Assembly (NCBI RefSeq): GCF_042649825.1
Contig: NZ_JBHSAB010000029.1
Coordinates: 1 to 64,000, forward strand
DNA length: 64,000 bases
Reading direction: 5' to 3'
Origin: Legionella_C dresdenensis
GTDB taxonomy: Bacteria > Pseudomonadota > Gammaproteobacteria > Legionellales > Legionellaceae
The position numbers and the translations under genes are program-made. Positions within the stretch are counted from its first letter, which is position 1. Every line of letters starts with the position of its first letter. The notes under the pieces are model-generated. The model was not told the DNA's origin, did no database searches, and was given only the letters and a program-made list of their open reading frames with translations. Of this stretch, positions 26,075-35,160 are shown one piece after another.

Positions 26075-27585
26075 AGAAGAGAAAACCTATTTCCACCGGA
26101 GCAGAATGGACTCCTGAGTTAATTCAGGCTTATGATGCCGAATTCGCCAGGTTGGCAAAAGATTTTCGCCTTGACACTTACCCTAACCAGATTGAAATTA
26201 TTACCGCTGAACAAATGATGGATGCCTATGCGTCCGTCGGTATGCCGATTGGCTACCACCACTGGTCTTTTGGCAAGCATTTTGTCAACGTTGAAAAAAG
26301 CTATAAGCGCGGCCAGATGGGGCTGGCGTATGAAATGGTCATTAATTCCGATCCCTGTATTTCCTATCTGATGGAAGAAAATACCATGACCATGCAGGCG
26401 CTGGTAATTGCCCATGCCTGTTATGGCCATAACTCTTTTTTCAAAAACAATTATCTGTTTAAAATGTGGACTTCGGCTGATGCCATCATCGATTACCTGG
26501 TTTTTGCCCGAAACTACATCAGCAAATGCGAAGAAAAATACGGCATTGATGAAGTAGAAGCCGTGCTTGATGCGTGTCATTCCCTGATGAATTATGGCGT
26601 TGATCGCTATAAACACCCATCCGGTTTATCCATCCAGGAAGAAAAAATCAGGCAACAAAACCGCGAAATTTATTTACAATCACAAGTCAACGAATTATGG
26701 CGGACCATTCCCCAAAACAAACAGGTAGACAGTAACGGCAAGAAAAAACGTTACCCAGAGGAACCGCAGGAAAATATTTTATATTTTATTGAAAAAAATG
26801 CGCCGTTGCTGGAGTCATGGCAACGGGAACTTGTTCGTATCGTGCGTAAAATAGCGCAGTATTTTTACCCTCAGGGCCAGACCAAAGTGATGAATGAGGG
26901 CTGGGCCTGTTTTTGGCATTATACCTTATTGAATGCACTATATGACGAAGGTAAAGTTACCGATGAATTTATGCTCGAGTTTCTGCAAAGCCACACCAAC
27001 GTCATTATGCAGCCATCGTTTAACAGCCCCTACTACAGCGGAATAAACCCTTACACGCTGGGCTATAACATGATGCAGGATATCAAACGCATCTGCCAGA
27101 ATCCGACTGAAGAAGACAAGCAGTGGTTCCCTTATCTGGCGAATACCGACTGGCTGACTTCTCTGGATCAGGCCATGCGTAATTTTAAAGATGAAAGCTT
27201 TATTGCTCAATACCTGTCGCCATCATTGATTCGGGATCTGAAACTGTTTCATGTACTCGATGATGATCACCAACCTGATTTGGTAATTGGCGCAATTCAT
27301 GATGAACAAGGCTATCAAACCATTCGCGAAGCCCTGTCGAGACAATACAATCTGGGTTACCTTGAGCCGGACATCCAGGTATTCTCGGTTGACACCGAAG
27401 GCAATCGCGGCCTTACCCTGCGCTACACTCAAAATAACCGTATCCCGCTTGGCGATTCAACGCCAGAAGTATTAAAACACTTGTACCGGCTCTGGAAATT
27501 CCCCATTACTCTCCAGGTTATCGATGCCAACGGCGAACTGGCAACAGAATACCACTGCCCGCCCAAGCCGTCTGAGACAGAATAA
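26071..27585 (+). CDS. spoVR: SpoVR family protein (YcgB)
   Basis: 504 aa. It contains the family-typical stretches PIGYHHWSFGKHFV, HACYGHNSFFKNNYLF and MNEGWACFWHYT. The ATG overlaps the yeaH stop codon, so translation is coupled, completing the conserved prkA-yeaH-spoVR operon. The exact biochemical role is unknown; in Bacillus the namesake affects spore cortex formation, and in proteobacteria the trio is linked to stationary-phase stress. Confidence 0.95.
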   Translation: MKKRKPISTGAEWTPELIQAYDAEFARLAKDFRLDTYPNQIEIITAEQMMDAYASVGMPIGYHHWSFGKHFVNVEKSYKRGQMGLAYEMVINSDPCISYLMEENTMTMQALVIAHACYGHNSFFKNNYLFKMWTSADAIIDYLVFARNYISKCEEKYGIDEVEAVLDACHSLMNYGVDRYKHPSGLSIQEEKIRQQNREIYLQSQVNELWRTIPQNKQVDSNGKKKRYPEEPQENILYFIEKNAPLLESWQRELVRIVRKIAQYFYPQGQTKVMNEGWACFWHYTLLNALYDEGKVTDEFMLEFLQSHTNVIMQPSFNSPYYSGINPYTLGYNMMQDIKRICQNPTEEDKQWFPYLANTDWLTSLDQAMRNFKDESFIAQYLSPSLIRDLKLFHVLDDDHQPDLVIGAIHDEQGYQTIREALSRQYNLGYLEPDIQVFSVDTEGNRGLTLRYTQNNRIPLGDSTPEVLKHLYRLWKFPITLQVIDANGELATEYHCPPKPSETE

Positions 27586-27590
27586 AAAAC

Positions 27591-27664
27591 GTAGGTTGGG
27601 TCGTTTGACCCAACAAAGATGCCGCCTGCCAGAGTAGCCTTGATGCAGCGCAGCGTAATCAAGG
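27591..27664. repeat. family A plus family C palindromic repeats
   Basis: GTAGGTTGGGTCGTTTGACC (27591-27614, family A) is followed by GTAGCCTTGATGCAGCGCAG...ATCAAGG (27634-27664, family C). The first palindrome directly after spoVR may terminate the operon. Confidence 0.8.
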
Positions 27665-27716
27665 TTTTTCATCCTGTGAAATAGCGTGTTGGGCCTTTAA
27701 AGAAACGATAAATCGA

Positions 27717-27746
27717 TTGACAAAAAATACAACATTATGATAAAAT
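27717..27746 (+). promoter_or_regulatory. sigma-70 promoter of the SidE-PDE-like gene
   Basis: TTGACA (27717-27722), an 18-bp spacer and TAAAAT (27741-27746), about 30 nt before the ATG at 27775. GGAG at 27763-27766 is the ribosome binding site. Confidence 0.6.
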
Positions 27747-27774
27747 ACCATCCAATTAAACCTGGAGTATTTAA

Positions 27775-29037
27775 ATGAGTCTTATCCAAAAAGCAGTGCA
27801 GTTTGCAAATTATCATTATTATTCCAAACCGTTAAGTGTATTAAATTATAAATCTCTTCAGGTTCCATACCCATTAACGCTAAAAAAGGTTCATACGAAA
27901 GCAGCTCATGAGTTTCATCTGCGTATATCTCATGGTCCATTACATGCCTTGGCTGCTATGGAACTTATTGAGCGGATTGACTTTTTTTACAATCAATATG
28001 TTAGTAGCTACGCAACAGCAATCGAAGCTATTTCCAAATTATATACCCTACAAAAACAAGAATTATTGGAATTAATCAAAGTCGCGGTCTTTTTTCATGA
28101 TGCAGCACGTGAGGGTGATGGTTATGATCTTTGGGATCCTCAGAGTGCAGAAGCGTGTTGCGCGTTTCTCGTGAATCAAGTTGAAATTCCATTAGAATTA
28201 GCAGAATTAATTTCAGATACAATCAAATATAAAGATGAAAGTGAAAAATTTATTGCCAAACATGGCGAGCAAAAAGATTTCTTACGACAGTTAGTTAATA
28301 TGTGCGATACCTTGGAAGTTATTCGGACCCGGGATAAATTCAAACCTGAATATTTGCCTATTGCTCAGCATAAGACAGTTACAGCACAAATCATGGTCGA
28401 AAATATAATACCAGGTTTAGTTGTTCCTCACCGGGAAAAAATTATTAGCGAAGGCCGTTTGTCCAGGGCAGGAAATATTGAATATAAAAAAGATGGGTTT
28501 GCATTTGATGACAGGAGTTATAAATCAAAACCTGGCTATAATTTTGCACAAATAGCAGAAACTTATCAGGAAAAAAGTGCGCTTTATGGTTTGGCTGTTC
28601 TTGAAATTAATGCAGGCAATTTTGATAATGTATTGGCTCTTGCAGTTCGCGGCATGGATAGTTACATAAAAGAATATAACTCTAATGCCAAAACCGGCAT
28701 ACAATGGTTTCATGATGGTTTTTTTAGTCCTCGTTACCATGGAACTACTGGAAGAAAAAGGGCTCAATTTTATAAAGACATATTCGAAGATAATCAACCG
28801 GAAAATGAAAAAGCACTTGCTTTATATGCTTTATTAACCAATAAGGCCGGTTGTACTCTTAAAGAGTATATATTGAAAAGTTTTAGTCAATTTAATACAG
28901 ATAAATTACTTGAACAATTAGAAAATCATTTAATTAATAATTACGGCTACTCTAAGGAGTCCATTATTAACAATATGGAAAAATGGCGCTTTAATGAGAA
29001 TGCGCCCGATTATATACCTTATCAAAGTCATCCTTGA
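27775..29037 (+). CDS. SidE/SdeD-type phosphodiesterase domain protein, 420 aa
   Basis: It matches the PDE domain of the Legionella SidE effectors (SdeA, SdeD, DupA/DupB). Key segments are H53-GPLH-57, FFH108-D109-AARE113-GDGYDLWDPQS (the FHD.ARE.DG..W..S block) and NMCDTLEVIRTRDKF with PEYL following. In SidE proteins this domain cleaves ADP-ribosylated ubiquitin or removes phosphoribosyl-ubiquitin from serines, with two His and one Glu as catalytic residues. H53 or H57, H108 and E113 are candidates, but I cannot align them to crystal numbering. No mono-ADP-ribosyltransferase domain is present, so it would be a stand-alone PDE, like Dup deubiquitinases. The C-terminal third (about 300-420) is unassigned. 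It has its own promoter and AT-rich codon use. Confidence 0.8.
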   Translation: MSLIQKAVQFANYHYYSKPLSVLNYKSLQVPYPLTLKKVHTKAAHEFHLRISHGPLHALAAMELIERIDFFYNQYVSSYATAIEAISKLYTLQKQELLELIKVAVFFHDAAREGDGYDLWDPQSAEACCAFLVNQVEIPLELAELISDTIKYKDESEKFIAKHGEQKDFLRQLVNMCDTLEVIRTRDKFKPEYLPIAQHKTVTAQIMVENIIPGLVVPHREKIISEGRLSRAGNIEYKKDGFAFDDRSYKSKPGYNFAQIAETYQEKSALYGLAVLEINAGNFDNVLALAVRGMDSYIKEYNSNAKTGIQWFHDGFFSPRYHGTTGRKRAQFYKDIFEDNQPENEKALALYALLTNKAGCTLKEYILKSFSQFNTDKLLEQLENHLINNYGYSKESIINNMEKWRFNENAPDYIPYQSHP

Positions 29038-29049
29038 AAAATAGGCAGA

Positions 29050-29125
29050 GTAGCCTTGATGCAACGCAGTGTAATCAAGGGTTACATTCTTTGAAATTGA
29101 GTGTTGGGCTTTACAGCCAATCTAC
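29050..29125. repeat. family C plus family B palindromic repeats
   Basis: GTAGCCTTGATGCAACGCAG...ATCAAGG (29050-29080) then TTGGGCTTTACAGCC (29102-29125). The same C-then-B order occurs at 30607-30683. Confidence 0.8.
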
Positions 29126-29245
29126 GCGAGGTTTAATTAAACGTTGGGCTAAACAAAGTGCAGCCCAACATTTTCTTTTGGAAAACCGCCCTATATTTAC
29201 CTCTTCGGTGTTGCATCTAATAAGAGCCAGAGTAGTTACTACGGT

Positions 29246-29267
29246 TGAGGGGTTATTTTAACAACCT
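29246..29267. repeat. small hairpin before the hydrolase gene
   Basis: GAGGGGTT and AACaACCTC pair around ATTTT. It lies about 50 nt upstream of the alpha/beta hydrolase start, role unknown. Confidence 0.35.
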
Positions 29268-29319
29268 CGAAAACTATGCTTTAATCATAACCCCGAACTA
29301 AATTAAAGGATGAATGGTA

Positions 29320-30600
29320 ATGGGTTTAATGAACGGTATGCTAACGCTCAAAGACGGCACTCAAATTTACTATCAAGTAACTGGCAATAAAGCAGATAAT
29401 AAACCTTATATTTTACTCATCCCTGGCGGTCCCGGTTTTTCCCATATCGCAATGAAAGATTTAGTTGCGAGCCTGGAACAGCAAAATAAGGCAGCAGAAT
29501 CCCCTTATCATTTTATTTTGTTTGATCCTCTGCATTGTGGCCGAAGTGATAAAGCGAAAGATTTTGAGGCTGAATTTACGGTTGAGAATTACGCAGAGAT
29601 TGCAGCTCAGGTAGTTGAAGCTGTTCAAGAGAAACTAAATCTTGAAAAAATGGATTTACGCATTATCGGACGTTCATTTGGTAGTATGACGGCAATGTCG
29701 ATGCCTGCATGTCGGCCACAATGGATACTAAAGGCAGATTCCCAAATTGTCTTAAATCAATTAATTTCAATCGCTGGGCCTATAAACCATCATTCTATAG
29801 AGCAAAGTATTGCCTATGTCAGGGAACATTATAAAGATCGCCCGGATTATAATGAAATAGTTGAGTCAGTTGAGAAATTAATGACTGGAAGCATTCAGAA
29901 CTCCCTGGATTATCAGCAAAGCATTGTTCGTAACCTGGCTCCTTTATATGCCGATAAATACGAAACCCTAAAAGAAGAAACAGAGGGTAAAATGTTGAAA
30001 GATCATCCTGATTTGACCCGCCATTTTTTATCCTTCATGAGTTTATTTTCATCAAAACATGCGGAAATGTATGATTCTTTAACCGGTTGTTCTATTGAAC
30101 TTCTTAATTATTTTTTTAAGCATCGGTTTAATCAATTTGATTTGCAGGAAAAAATTGCTAAATATAAAGAGGTATATGAAAAATTAATGATAATTTGTAT
30201 TTCGGGTTCCAGAGACTATGCAGCAAACCCTGCTAACAATGCAAGTTTATTACATAAACAATTACCGCAATCACTTACTGAAGTTAATTTCGATAGCAAG
30301 CATTCTATTAATGCTGATCATCCCACAGATTATCCGGATCTGATTAATAAAGCACTTCAAGGGAGACTGACCGCGAAAAACCTAGACCAATATAATAAGA
30401 GCAATAAAAAAGTTATTGATAGTTATAACTTGGCAATTTTTTTTGACCAGCAGGCAGCGACAATCAAAGCGCTATACCCAACTAGCCCGCCTCCAGCTGA
30501 ATCGTTTTTAAATTTCTTTTTACCTTGCGCATTAACAGGAAAAACTGGCGCGTTATCTCATAAACAGCCAGTTTCAGACGATAACCCAGTTCTTAATTAA
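29320..30600 (+). CDS. alpha/beta hydrolase, proline iminopeptidase-like (S33)
   Basis: 426 aa. Residues 8-130 are a clear alpha/beta hydrolase: oxyanion loop GGPG (36-39), ILFDPLHCGRSD, and the nucleophile elbow G117-RSF-G121 with Ser119 (S33 peptidases usually have GGSWG). ISGSRDY and SKHSINADHP supply Asp and His candidates. At 426 residues it is longer than typical PIPs (about 315), with extra helices in the cap and a polar C-terminal tail. AAAGGA 9 nt before the ATG at 29320 favours this start over the ATG at 29314. No signal peptide. Placed among effector candidates, but equally could be a cytoplasmic peptidase. Confidence 0.8.
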   Translation: MGLMNGMLTLKDGTQIYYQVTGNKADNKPYILLIPGGPGFSHIAMKDLVASLEQQNKAAESPYHFILFDPLHCGRSDKAKDFEAEFTVENYAEIAAQVVEAVQEKLNLEKMDLRIIGRSFGSMTAMSMPACRPQWILKADSQIVLNQLISIAGPINHHSIEQSIAYVREHYKDRPDYNEIVESVEKLMTGSIQNSLDYQQSIVRNLAPLYADKYETLKEETEGKMLKDHPDLTRHFLSFMSLFSSKHAEMYDSLTGCSIELLNYFFKHRFNQFDLQEKIAKYKEVYEKLMIICISGSRDYAANPANNASLLHKQLPQSLTEVNFDSKHSINADHPTDYPDLINKALQGRLTAKNLDQYNKSNKKVIDSYNLAIFFDQQAATIKALYPTSPPPAESFLNFFLPCALTGKTGALSHKQPVSDDNPVLN

Positions 30601-30606
30601 ACTGGA

Positions 30607-30683
30607 GTAGCCTTGACGCAAAGCAGTGTAATCCAGGGTTTCACTCTTTGAAATTGAGTGTTGGGCTTTACAGCCCAACCTAC
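30607..30683. repeat. family C plus family B palindromic repeats
   Basis: GTAGCCTTGACGCAAAGCAG then GTTGGGCTTTACAGCCCAAC, between converging genes. Confidence 0.8.
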
Positions 30684-30698
30684 TCTGGTTTGATTAAA

Positions 30699-33509
30699 TT
30701 ACGAGCTTGAGCCATAGCCCATTGTAGTTGGCTTGTCCGTATTTTGCTGTGTTGGTTGCCCTCTGAAAAATCTTGCAGTCCCAGTTTGAGAAGTATGGTT
30801 TTGGGATCGAGTAGTGGCCAAAAGGAATTTGGTCGATTCCGGGTTCCAGGCATTGGGTGCGCCGTTGGCATTGGCTGCTTGGGTTTTTTCGTAAGAAGAT
30901 TGCCACTGTTTCAATTGCGTCAAATCGCATTTGGCAAGATAACCTGCACTAAGCACTTTTGTTTTATAAGCCGCGATCATGACCGGTGTGGATAGTATCT
31001 CCAGAAATCCTTTTGGCAAAGGCCCATTTTTTAATCGCATAACCTCGTAGAGAAGAGGTAAAATCTCAGGCTTAAAGGTGCGTTGTTCGGATAAACGGCA
31101 ATATCCTCTTTTATGGCACTCTATGGCAGGGATAGTTAAAAATGCTGGCCCACACGCATTTAATTCCTCGACTGTTACCTTTGCATACAGGACGAACATC
31201 AGTACAGGATTTTCTTTAATCGGTCGACTGGTCATTTTTAATAAATGTTTATCACTAAACAAAAAGGCTATTCGCTCTTTATCGATAGTTTGCGGCGATT
31301 TTGAAACCTCTTTGATAAACGTAACCCACTGTTCATGCAATTCTTCAGAAAAAATATTTCTGGCGCTTGGAGGTAAATCAAACAACCATTTTAAAGCATT
31401 TTTATCAAGAGAAAATTTTATAAAGCTTTGCGCCAGGTTTGGATAAGTTAATAAAAAAATAAGCAAATCGATATCGCCGCTTTGAAATAAATTTTTAAGA
31501 GGGGTATACCAGTTAGTTTCTAATGTCTTGGCAGGAAAAAGCTCTTTTAAGCGATAGTGACCAAAATGACGCCAGACACGCTTTAAATTAGCAACTTTCC
31601 CAAATTGTACTATGTCATCAGATTTCAACAAATCAATGATATTCTCACTCCAAAAGGAGTCCTGTCTTTCCGGAAAATGCCGCATTAAAAATGTATTTGG
31701 GAAACGCTCAAGAACCAGACCCAATTTTTTGCTGGAAAAACCTCGCATGCATTTATATTCTATACGGCCATATTCTCCCTGAGGCACCTCTAACTCTAAT
31801 AGCCTGGTCAGGTTATCTAACATTGCCAAATCAAACAAGTGGATAGGGAGGGTAAAATATCCGCTTTTCAATAGATTATATAAACGATCCTTGCTTGAGA
31901 CTTTCAAATTTGATAATTGCTCAAAAGATAATGTAAGGCCATGCCTCCTTATCTCTTCCTGAATATAAAAGTCTTTTTTTAAGGAAACAAAACAGTCTAT
32001 TTTCGCTTTTAAGAGTTTATTGGAATCAGCACTTACATTCATCACCAGAAGATCGATAAGATCCAAATCTTTTTTGAAGAGATAAAGCTCCGGCATAGCC
32101 GTAAACTGTGTTAATAAGGCTATACCTTGCTCAAGCCGCTGGCCTAATATTACATAAGTTCCTCTGCTTTTTTTCCTGCCAGTATGGCAAAGTTCGGCAA
32201 TATTTTCTTCGGCTGTAATAAAATCAAGGCTTAGTTCCAATTGCTTGCCCGAAAAATTTCTTAAACTGGTATAATCCAGGCGTGCCTTTCCATAAGTACG
32301 CGTTATCTCTAATATTCTTTTCAAATTATCGAACATTGCAAAGCTAAATAGTTCTAAAGGAACAGAAAAATTACCGTCTTTTAACAGCTTATATAAAGTT
32401 TCCTTATTATCAGGCCGGAGTTTTGATATTTGCTCAAAAGATAAAGGAAGGCCATGCTGTATCGACCATTTTAGAATAAAAAAATCCTGTCTTAATGAAA
32501 TATATCTGCTTAATTGAGCTTTCAAATTTTCATTCAAATCAGCTCTGCGCTCTGTTAACCAATTATCCGAATATATCCAAATCCTGGAAATTATATCGGG
32601 ATTGGTACTGAATTGTGTTAATAACGCAATACCTTGTTGAAGCCACTTTCTTAACGGCTCATCATCCTGAGGCTCTCTTTTAGTACGAGCTCTGGAAAAA
32701 TGGTGAATATTTTGTTCGACAGTACGAAACGTTTCCGTGGCATTAGCCCGTGCCAGTTCTGCATCCTTTTGCATATGCCTCCTGCGATGGATGATTTCTT
32801 CCCATCGACGATTGGGTTCTGCTTGCTTTTCTTCCGTTAAATAGTGTGCTTTTAGGGTAGTTAAATCAATTTTTAAAGAATTGGCTAACTGATGCATTGT
32901 ATTGATAATATGCTCTGTCAGCACGAGAACATATTGACTAATATCTTCCAGTAATGCTTGCCGTTTATTGTTATCGATTAAGTTCAGGCTCATTTTATTG
33001 AAATACAAATCAAAAACAGAATAATCATAAGTAAAAATACTCATGATATGAGCAAGCGCTATTTGAAGATGATAGGGTTGGTTATCACTTTCTGGATTAA
33101 AAAAATCGTTATTGGTAAATGGATCAGCCAAGGCGATTCTGGAGATTTGTTCTTTAAATAAAGTATGATAAGAAATATCTTTACAAGCGAGAATGCTTTC
33201 AGCAAAAAACAGTGCAGCGCCCAGACTCTTGATATCAGTGATATGAACAAGAGGCCCTATAACTGTCTCGGCGATAATTTGTCTTAATCCCAAAGGGCAT
33301 TCATAATCCTCAAGGTGTCCGCTTAAATAGGATTGTTGCCGTAAACTCTCATAAAGGGCATTTTCGAGAGTATCGCCAAGCGAAACAGGAGTAGAATTCA
33401 GCAAAACTGAAAATTCGGCTTTCTTTTTTTCCATTTCAGCCAGAATTGCTTTTTGAGCGTCCTTTGATCGGTTTGAAGGTTTTTGTTCAGATTTATCAAT
33501 CAGCGGCAT
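30699..33509 (-). CDS. large hypothetical protein with internal duplication, 936 aa
   Basis: The ATG at 33509 follows AAAGGGAC; a TTG at 33530 is in frame but unsupported. The protein is soluble and helical. Residues about 289-430 and 459-602 are a tandem duplication: QQGIALLTQF / EQGIALLTQF, HGLPLSFEQISKL / HGLTLSFEQLSNL, LYKLLKDGNF / LYNLLKSGYF, LRNFSGKQLEL / MRGFSSKKLGL. Each copy may be a helical-repeat module. The C-terminal 60 residues are low-complexity and polar (Q, T, N, S), like many Dot/Icm substrates. I do not recognise a family. Effector candidacy is inferred from size, orphan status and neighbours. Confidence 0.65.
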   Translation of the reverse strand: MPLIDKSEQKPSNRSKDAQKAILAEMEKKKAEFSVLLNSTPVSLGDTLENALYESLRQQSYLSGHLEDYECPLGLRQIIAETVIGPLVHITDIKSLGAALFFAESILACKDISYHTLFKEQISRIALADPFTNNDFFNPESDNQPYHLQIALAHIMSIFTYDYSVFDLYFNKMSLNLIDNNKRQALLEDISQYVLVLTEHIINTMHQLANSLKIDLTTLKAHYLTEEKQAEPNRRWEEIIHRRRHMQKDAELARANATETFRTVEQNIHHFSRARTKREPQDDEPLRKWLQQGIALLTQFSTNPDIISRIWIYSDNWLTERRADLNENLKAQLSRYISLRQDFFILKWSIQHGLPLSFEQISKLRPDNKETLYKLLKDGNFSVPLELFSFAMFDNLKRILEITRTYGKARLDYTSLRNFSGKQLELSLDFITAEENIAELCHTGRKKSRGTYVILGQRLEQGIALLTQFTAMPELYLFKKDLDLIDLLVMNVSADSNKLLKAKIDCFVSLKKDFYIQEEIRRHGLTLSFEQLSNLKVSSKDRLYNLLKSGYFTLPIHLFDLAMLDNLTRLLELEVPQGEYGRIEYKCMRGFSSKKLGLVLERFPNTFLMRHFPERQDSFWSENIIDLLKSDDIVQFGKVANLKRVWRHFGHYRLKELFPAKTLETNWYTPLKNLFQSGDIDLLIFLLTYPNLAQSFIKFSLDKNALKWLFDLPPSARNIFSEELHEQWVTFIKEVSKSPQTIDKERIAFLFSDKHLLKMTSRPIKENPVLMFVLYAKVTVEELNACGPAFLTIPAIECHKRGYCRLSEQRTFKPEILPLLYEVMRLKNGPLPKGFLEILSTPVMIAAYKTKVLSAGYLAKCDLTQLKQWQSSYEKTQAANANGAPNAWNPESTKFLLATTRSQNHTSQTGTARFFRGQPTQQNTDKPTTMGYGSSS

Positions 33510-33622
33510 AATGTAAGTCCCTTTAAACAACAGGCCACAATTTTATGTGAAAATCACCGTGTCTTCAAATGCAAGATTAAGAGCAACGCTTCACATGCAC
33601 TGATCTTGCATTAAGCACTGCT

Positions 33623-33646
33623 GTTGGGTCAAACCACCCAACCTAC
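33623..33646. repeat. palindromic repeat, family A (single)
   Basis: GTTGGGTCAAACCACCCAAC followed by CTACG, in the divergent region between the 936-aa gene and the proline-rich/topoisomerase pair. Confidence 0.7.
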
Positions 33647-33748
33647 GCCCCCAGGTTTCACTTCGTGTACCCAGCTTGCGCTTGCTATAACTGAATTTCG
33701 TCCTATAGTAATAAATTAAAAGCTTCTTTATCTGAAATGGGGCAAATT

Positions 33749-33922
33749 ATGACAAAGCTTGCAAATCAGGAAATACCGAATAAAAAACCGATTGAAGAGC
33801 CGCCGCTTCCGGATTCTTATGAACCAGGGCCTGACAAACAGCCGGAGCCGACTCCTGATCAGAGCCCTGAACCTGAACCGGTAAAAGCGCCGGAGCCGCT
33901 TCCGGGTGATTCGCTAACATGA
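33749..33922 (+). CDS. small proline/glutamate-rich protein, 57 aa
   Basis: MTKLANQEIPNKKPIEEPPL, then repeated PxP/PEP motifs, certainly disordered. Its stop overlaps the topoisomerase IB start (ATGA), so it is translationally coupled. The start could also be the ATG at 33737. It may be a leader or a docking peptide for the topoisomerase, or merely a small uncharacterised gene. Codon context and overlap make it likely real. Confidence 0.55.
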   Translation: MTKLANQEIPNKKPIEEPPLPDSYEPGPDKQPEPTPDQSPEPEPVKAPEPLPGDSLT

Positions 33923-34977
33923 TTTCCGATACCGAGGGCGCCACCTGCTCGCTGTATTCGGCTGAGGAGTGCGAACGCATAGCGCGGGAGGCGGCATTGC
34001 GTTATGTAAAAAATGGCACGCCAGGTATAACCCGGAAACGTTCCGGGAAAGGTTTTGCCTATTATTATCCGGATGGCAGTCTGATTAAAGATAAAATGGT
34101 ACTAACGCGAATCAAATCGCTGGCTATCCCGCCAGCATATCAGCGCGTGTGGATCTGTCCTTATGCCAATGGCCATATTCAGGCAACTGGTTACGATGCC
34201 CGCAATCGCAAGCAATACCGCTATCATTCGTTATGGCAACAGGAACGGCAGAAAAATAAATTCCAGCTCATGGTTTATTTTGGGCAAGCAATTCCTTTAA
34301 TACGTGCACATATAGATGAGCAATTAAATAAAACACTTACCCTGAGCAAATCACAGATAATCTGCGCCATAATTTATTTAATGGATAATTATTATATTCG
34401 TATCGGTAATACAGTATATGCCCGGGAAAATAAGTCCTATGGTTTGACGACCCTGCGTAAAAAGCATATTAGACTCGAGAAAAACAAGGCAACGCTTAAA
34501 TTCATTGGTAAAAATGCCAAGCCCTGGCACATTGTGTTAAAAGACCGGAAGATTTTGCGGGTTTTGAAAAAATGTGAAGAAATTCCAGGCTATGAGCTTT
34601 TTAAATATAAAGATGAAAATAATGCCTTAAATGTGATTACGTCTCAGGAAATTAATGCTTACTTACAAGCACTAACCAACCATTCCTTTACTGCCAAGGA
34701 TTTCAGAACCTGGGCCGCCTGCCGGGAAACATTTAAACGGCTGATTATGCTCGAAGAGTTATCGGAAAACTCGAGCCTTAAACAAGTCATAGCCGATGTG
34801 TCGCAATTATTAGGGCATACGCCTGCTATTTGCCTGAAAAGCTATATCTTCGGCGATATTATTACATGTTGGCAGGAAGGGATGCTCCAGCTGTGGATAG
34901 AGGAAATCCGGCGGAAAAAAGAGAATTATGATGATGACCAGCTCTTACTGTTATGGTTGCAACAACACCTAAAGTAG
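33919..34977 (+). CDS. DNA topoisomerase IB (poxvirus type)
   Basis: 352 aa. Residues about 45-110 (GFAYYYPDGSLIKDKMVLTR, LAIPPAYQRVWICPYANGHI and QATGYDARNRKQYRYH) are the N-terminal clamp of bacterial/viral type IB topoisomerases. The catalytic domain carries RIGNTVYARENKSYGLTTLR, KDFRTWAAC and the C-terminal LGHTPAICLKSYI with the nucleophilic Tyr. It relaxes supercoils through a 3'-phosphotyrosine intermediate. Start ATG overlaps the preceding small gene. Confidence 0.93.
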   Translation: MISDTEGATCSLYSAEECERIAREAALRYVKNGTPGITRKRSGKGFAYYYPDGSLIKDKMVLTRIKSLAIPPAYQRVWICPYANGHIQATGYDARNRKQYRYHSLWQQERQKNKFQLMVYFGQAIPLIRAHIDEQLNKTLTLSKSQIICAIIYLMDNYYIRIGNTVYARENKSYGLTTLRKKHIRLEKNKATLKFIGKNAKPWHIVLKDRKILRVLKKCEEIPGYELFKYKDENNALNVITSQEINAYLQALTNHSFTAKDFRTWAACRETFKRLIMLEELSENSSLKQVIADVSQLLGHTPAICLKSYIFGDIITCWQEGMLQLWIEEIRRKKENYDDDQLLLLWLQQHLK

Positions 34978-35122
34978 CTTTGAGGCTGTGCAGCGTAAAC
35001 CGGTTTATCCAGGTTAAGAGGAAGGATATTCGGCAAATCTAAAAAATCATATCGGAAAATCTCCAATTACATAATATGCAAGGATTTTAGGACTGGATTC
35101 GGGTTCTGATAGCTTTTCAAAT

Positions 35123-35160
35123 AACAACCTTGATTATGGACGTAATCAAGGTTGTTGTTT
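35123..35160. terminator. strong hairpin terminator (bidirectional)
   Basis: Perfect 14-bp stem AACAACCTTGATTA / TAATCAAGGTTGTT with a 6-nt loop, followed by GTTTTT. It sits between the converging topoisomerase and ankyrin genes. The inner part CCTTGATTA/TAATCAAGG resembles family C repeats, so it may derive from one. Confidence 0.8.

Noticed and set aside
33530..33620. CTTAATCTT before the 936-aa gene as a PmrA-type box
   Set aside because: Only one half-site is good, the second is poor and no -10 stands at the 7-nt spacing seen in the Rab promoters.
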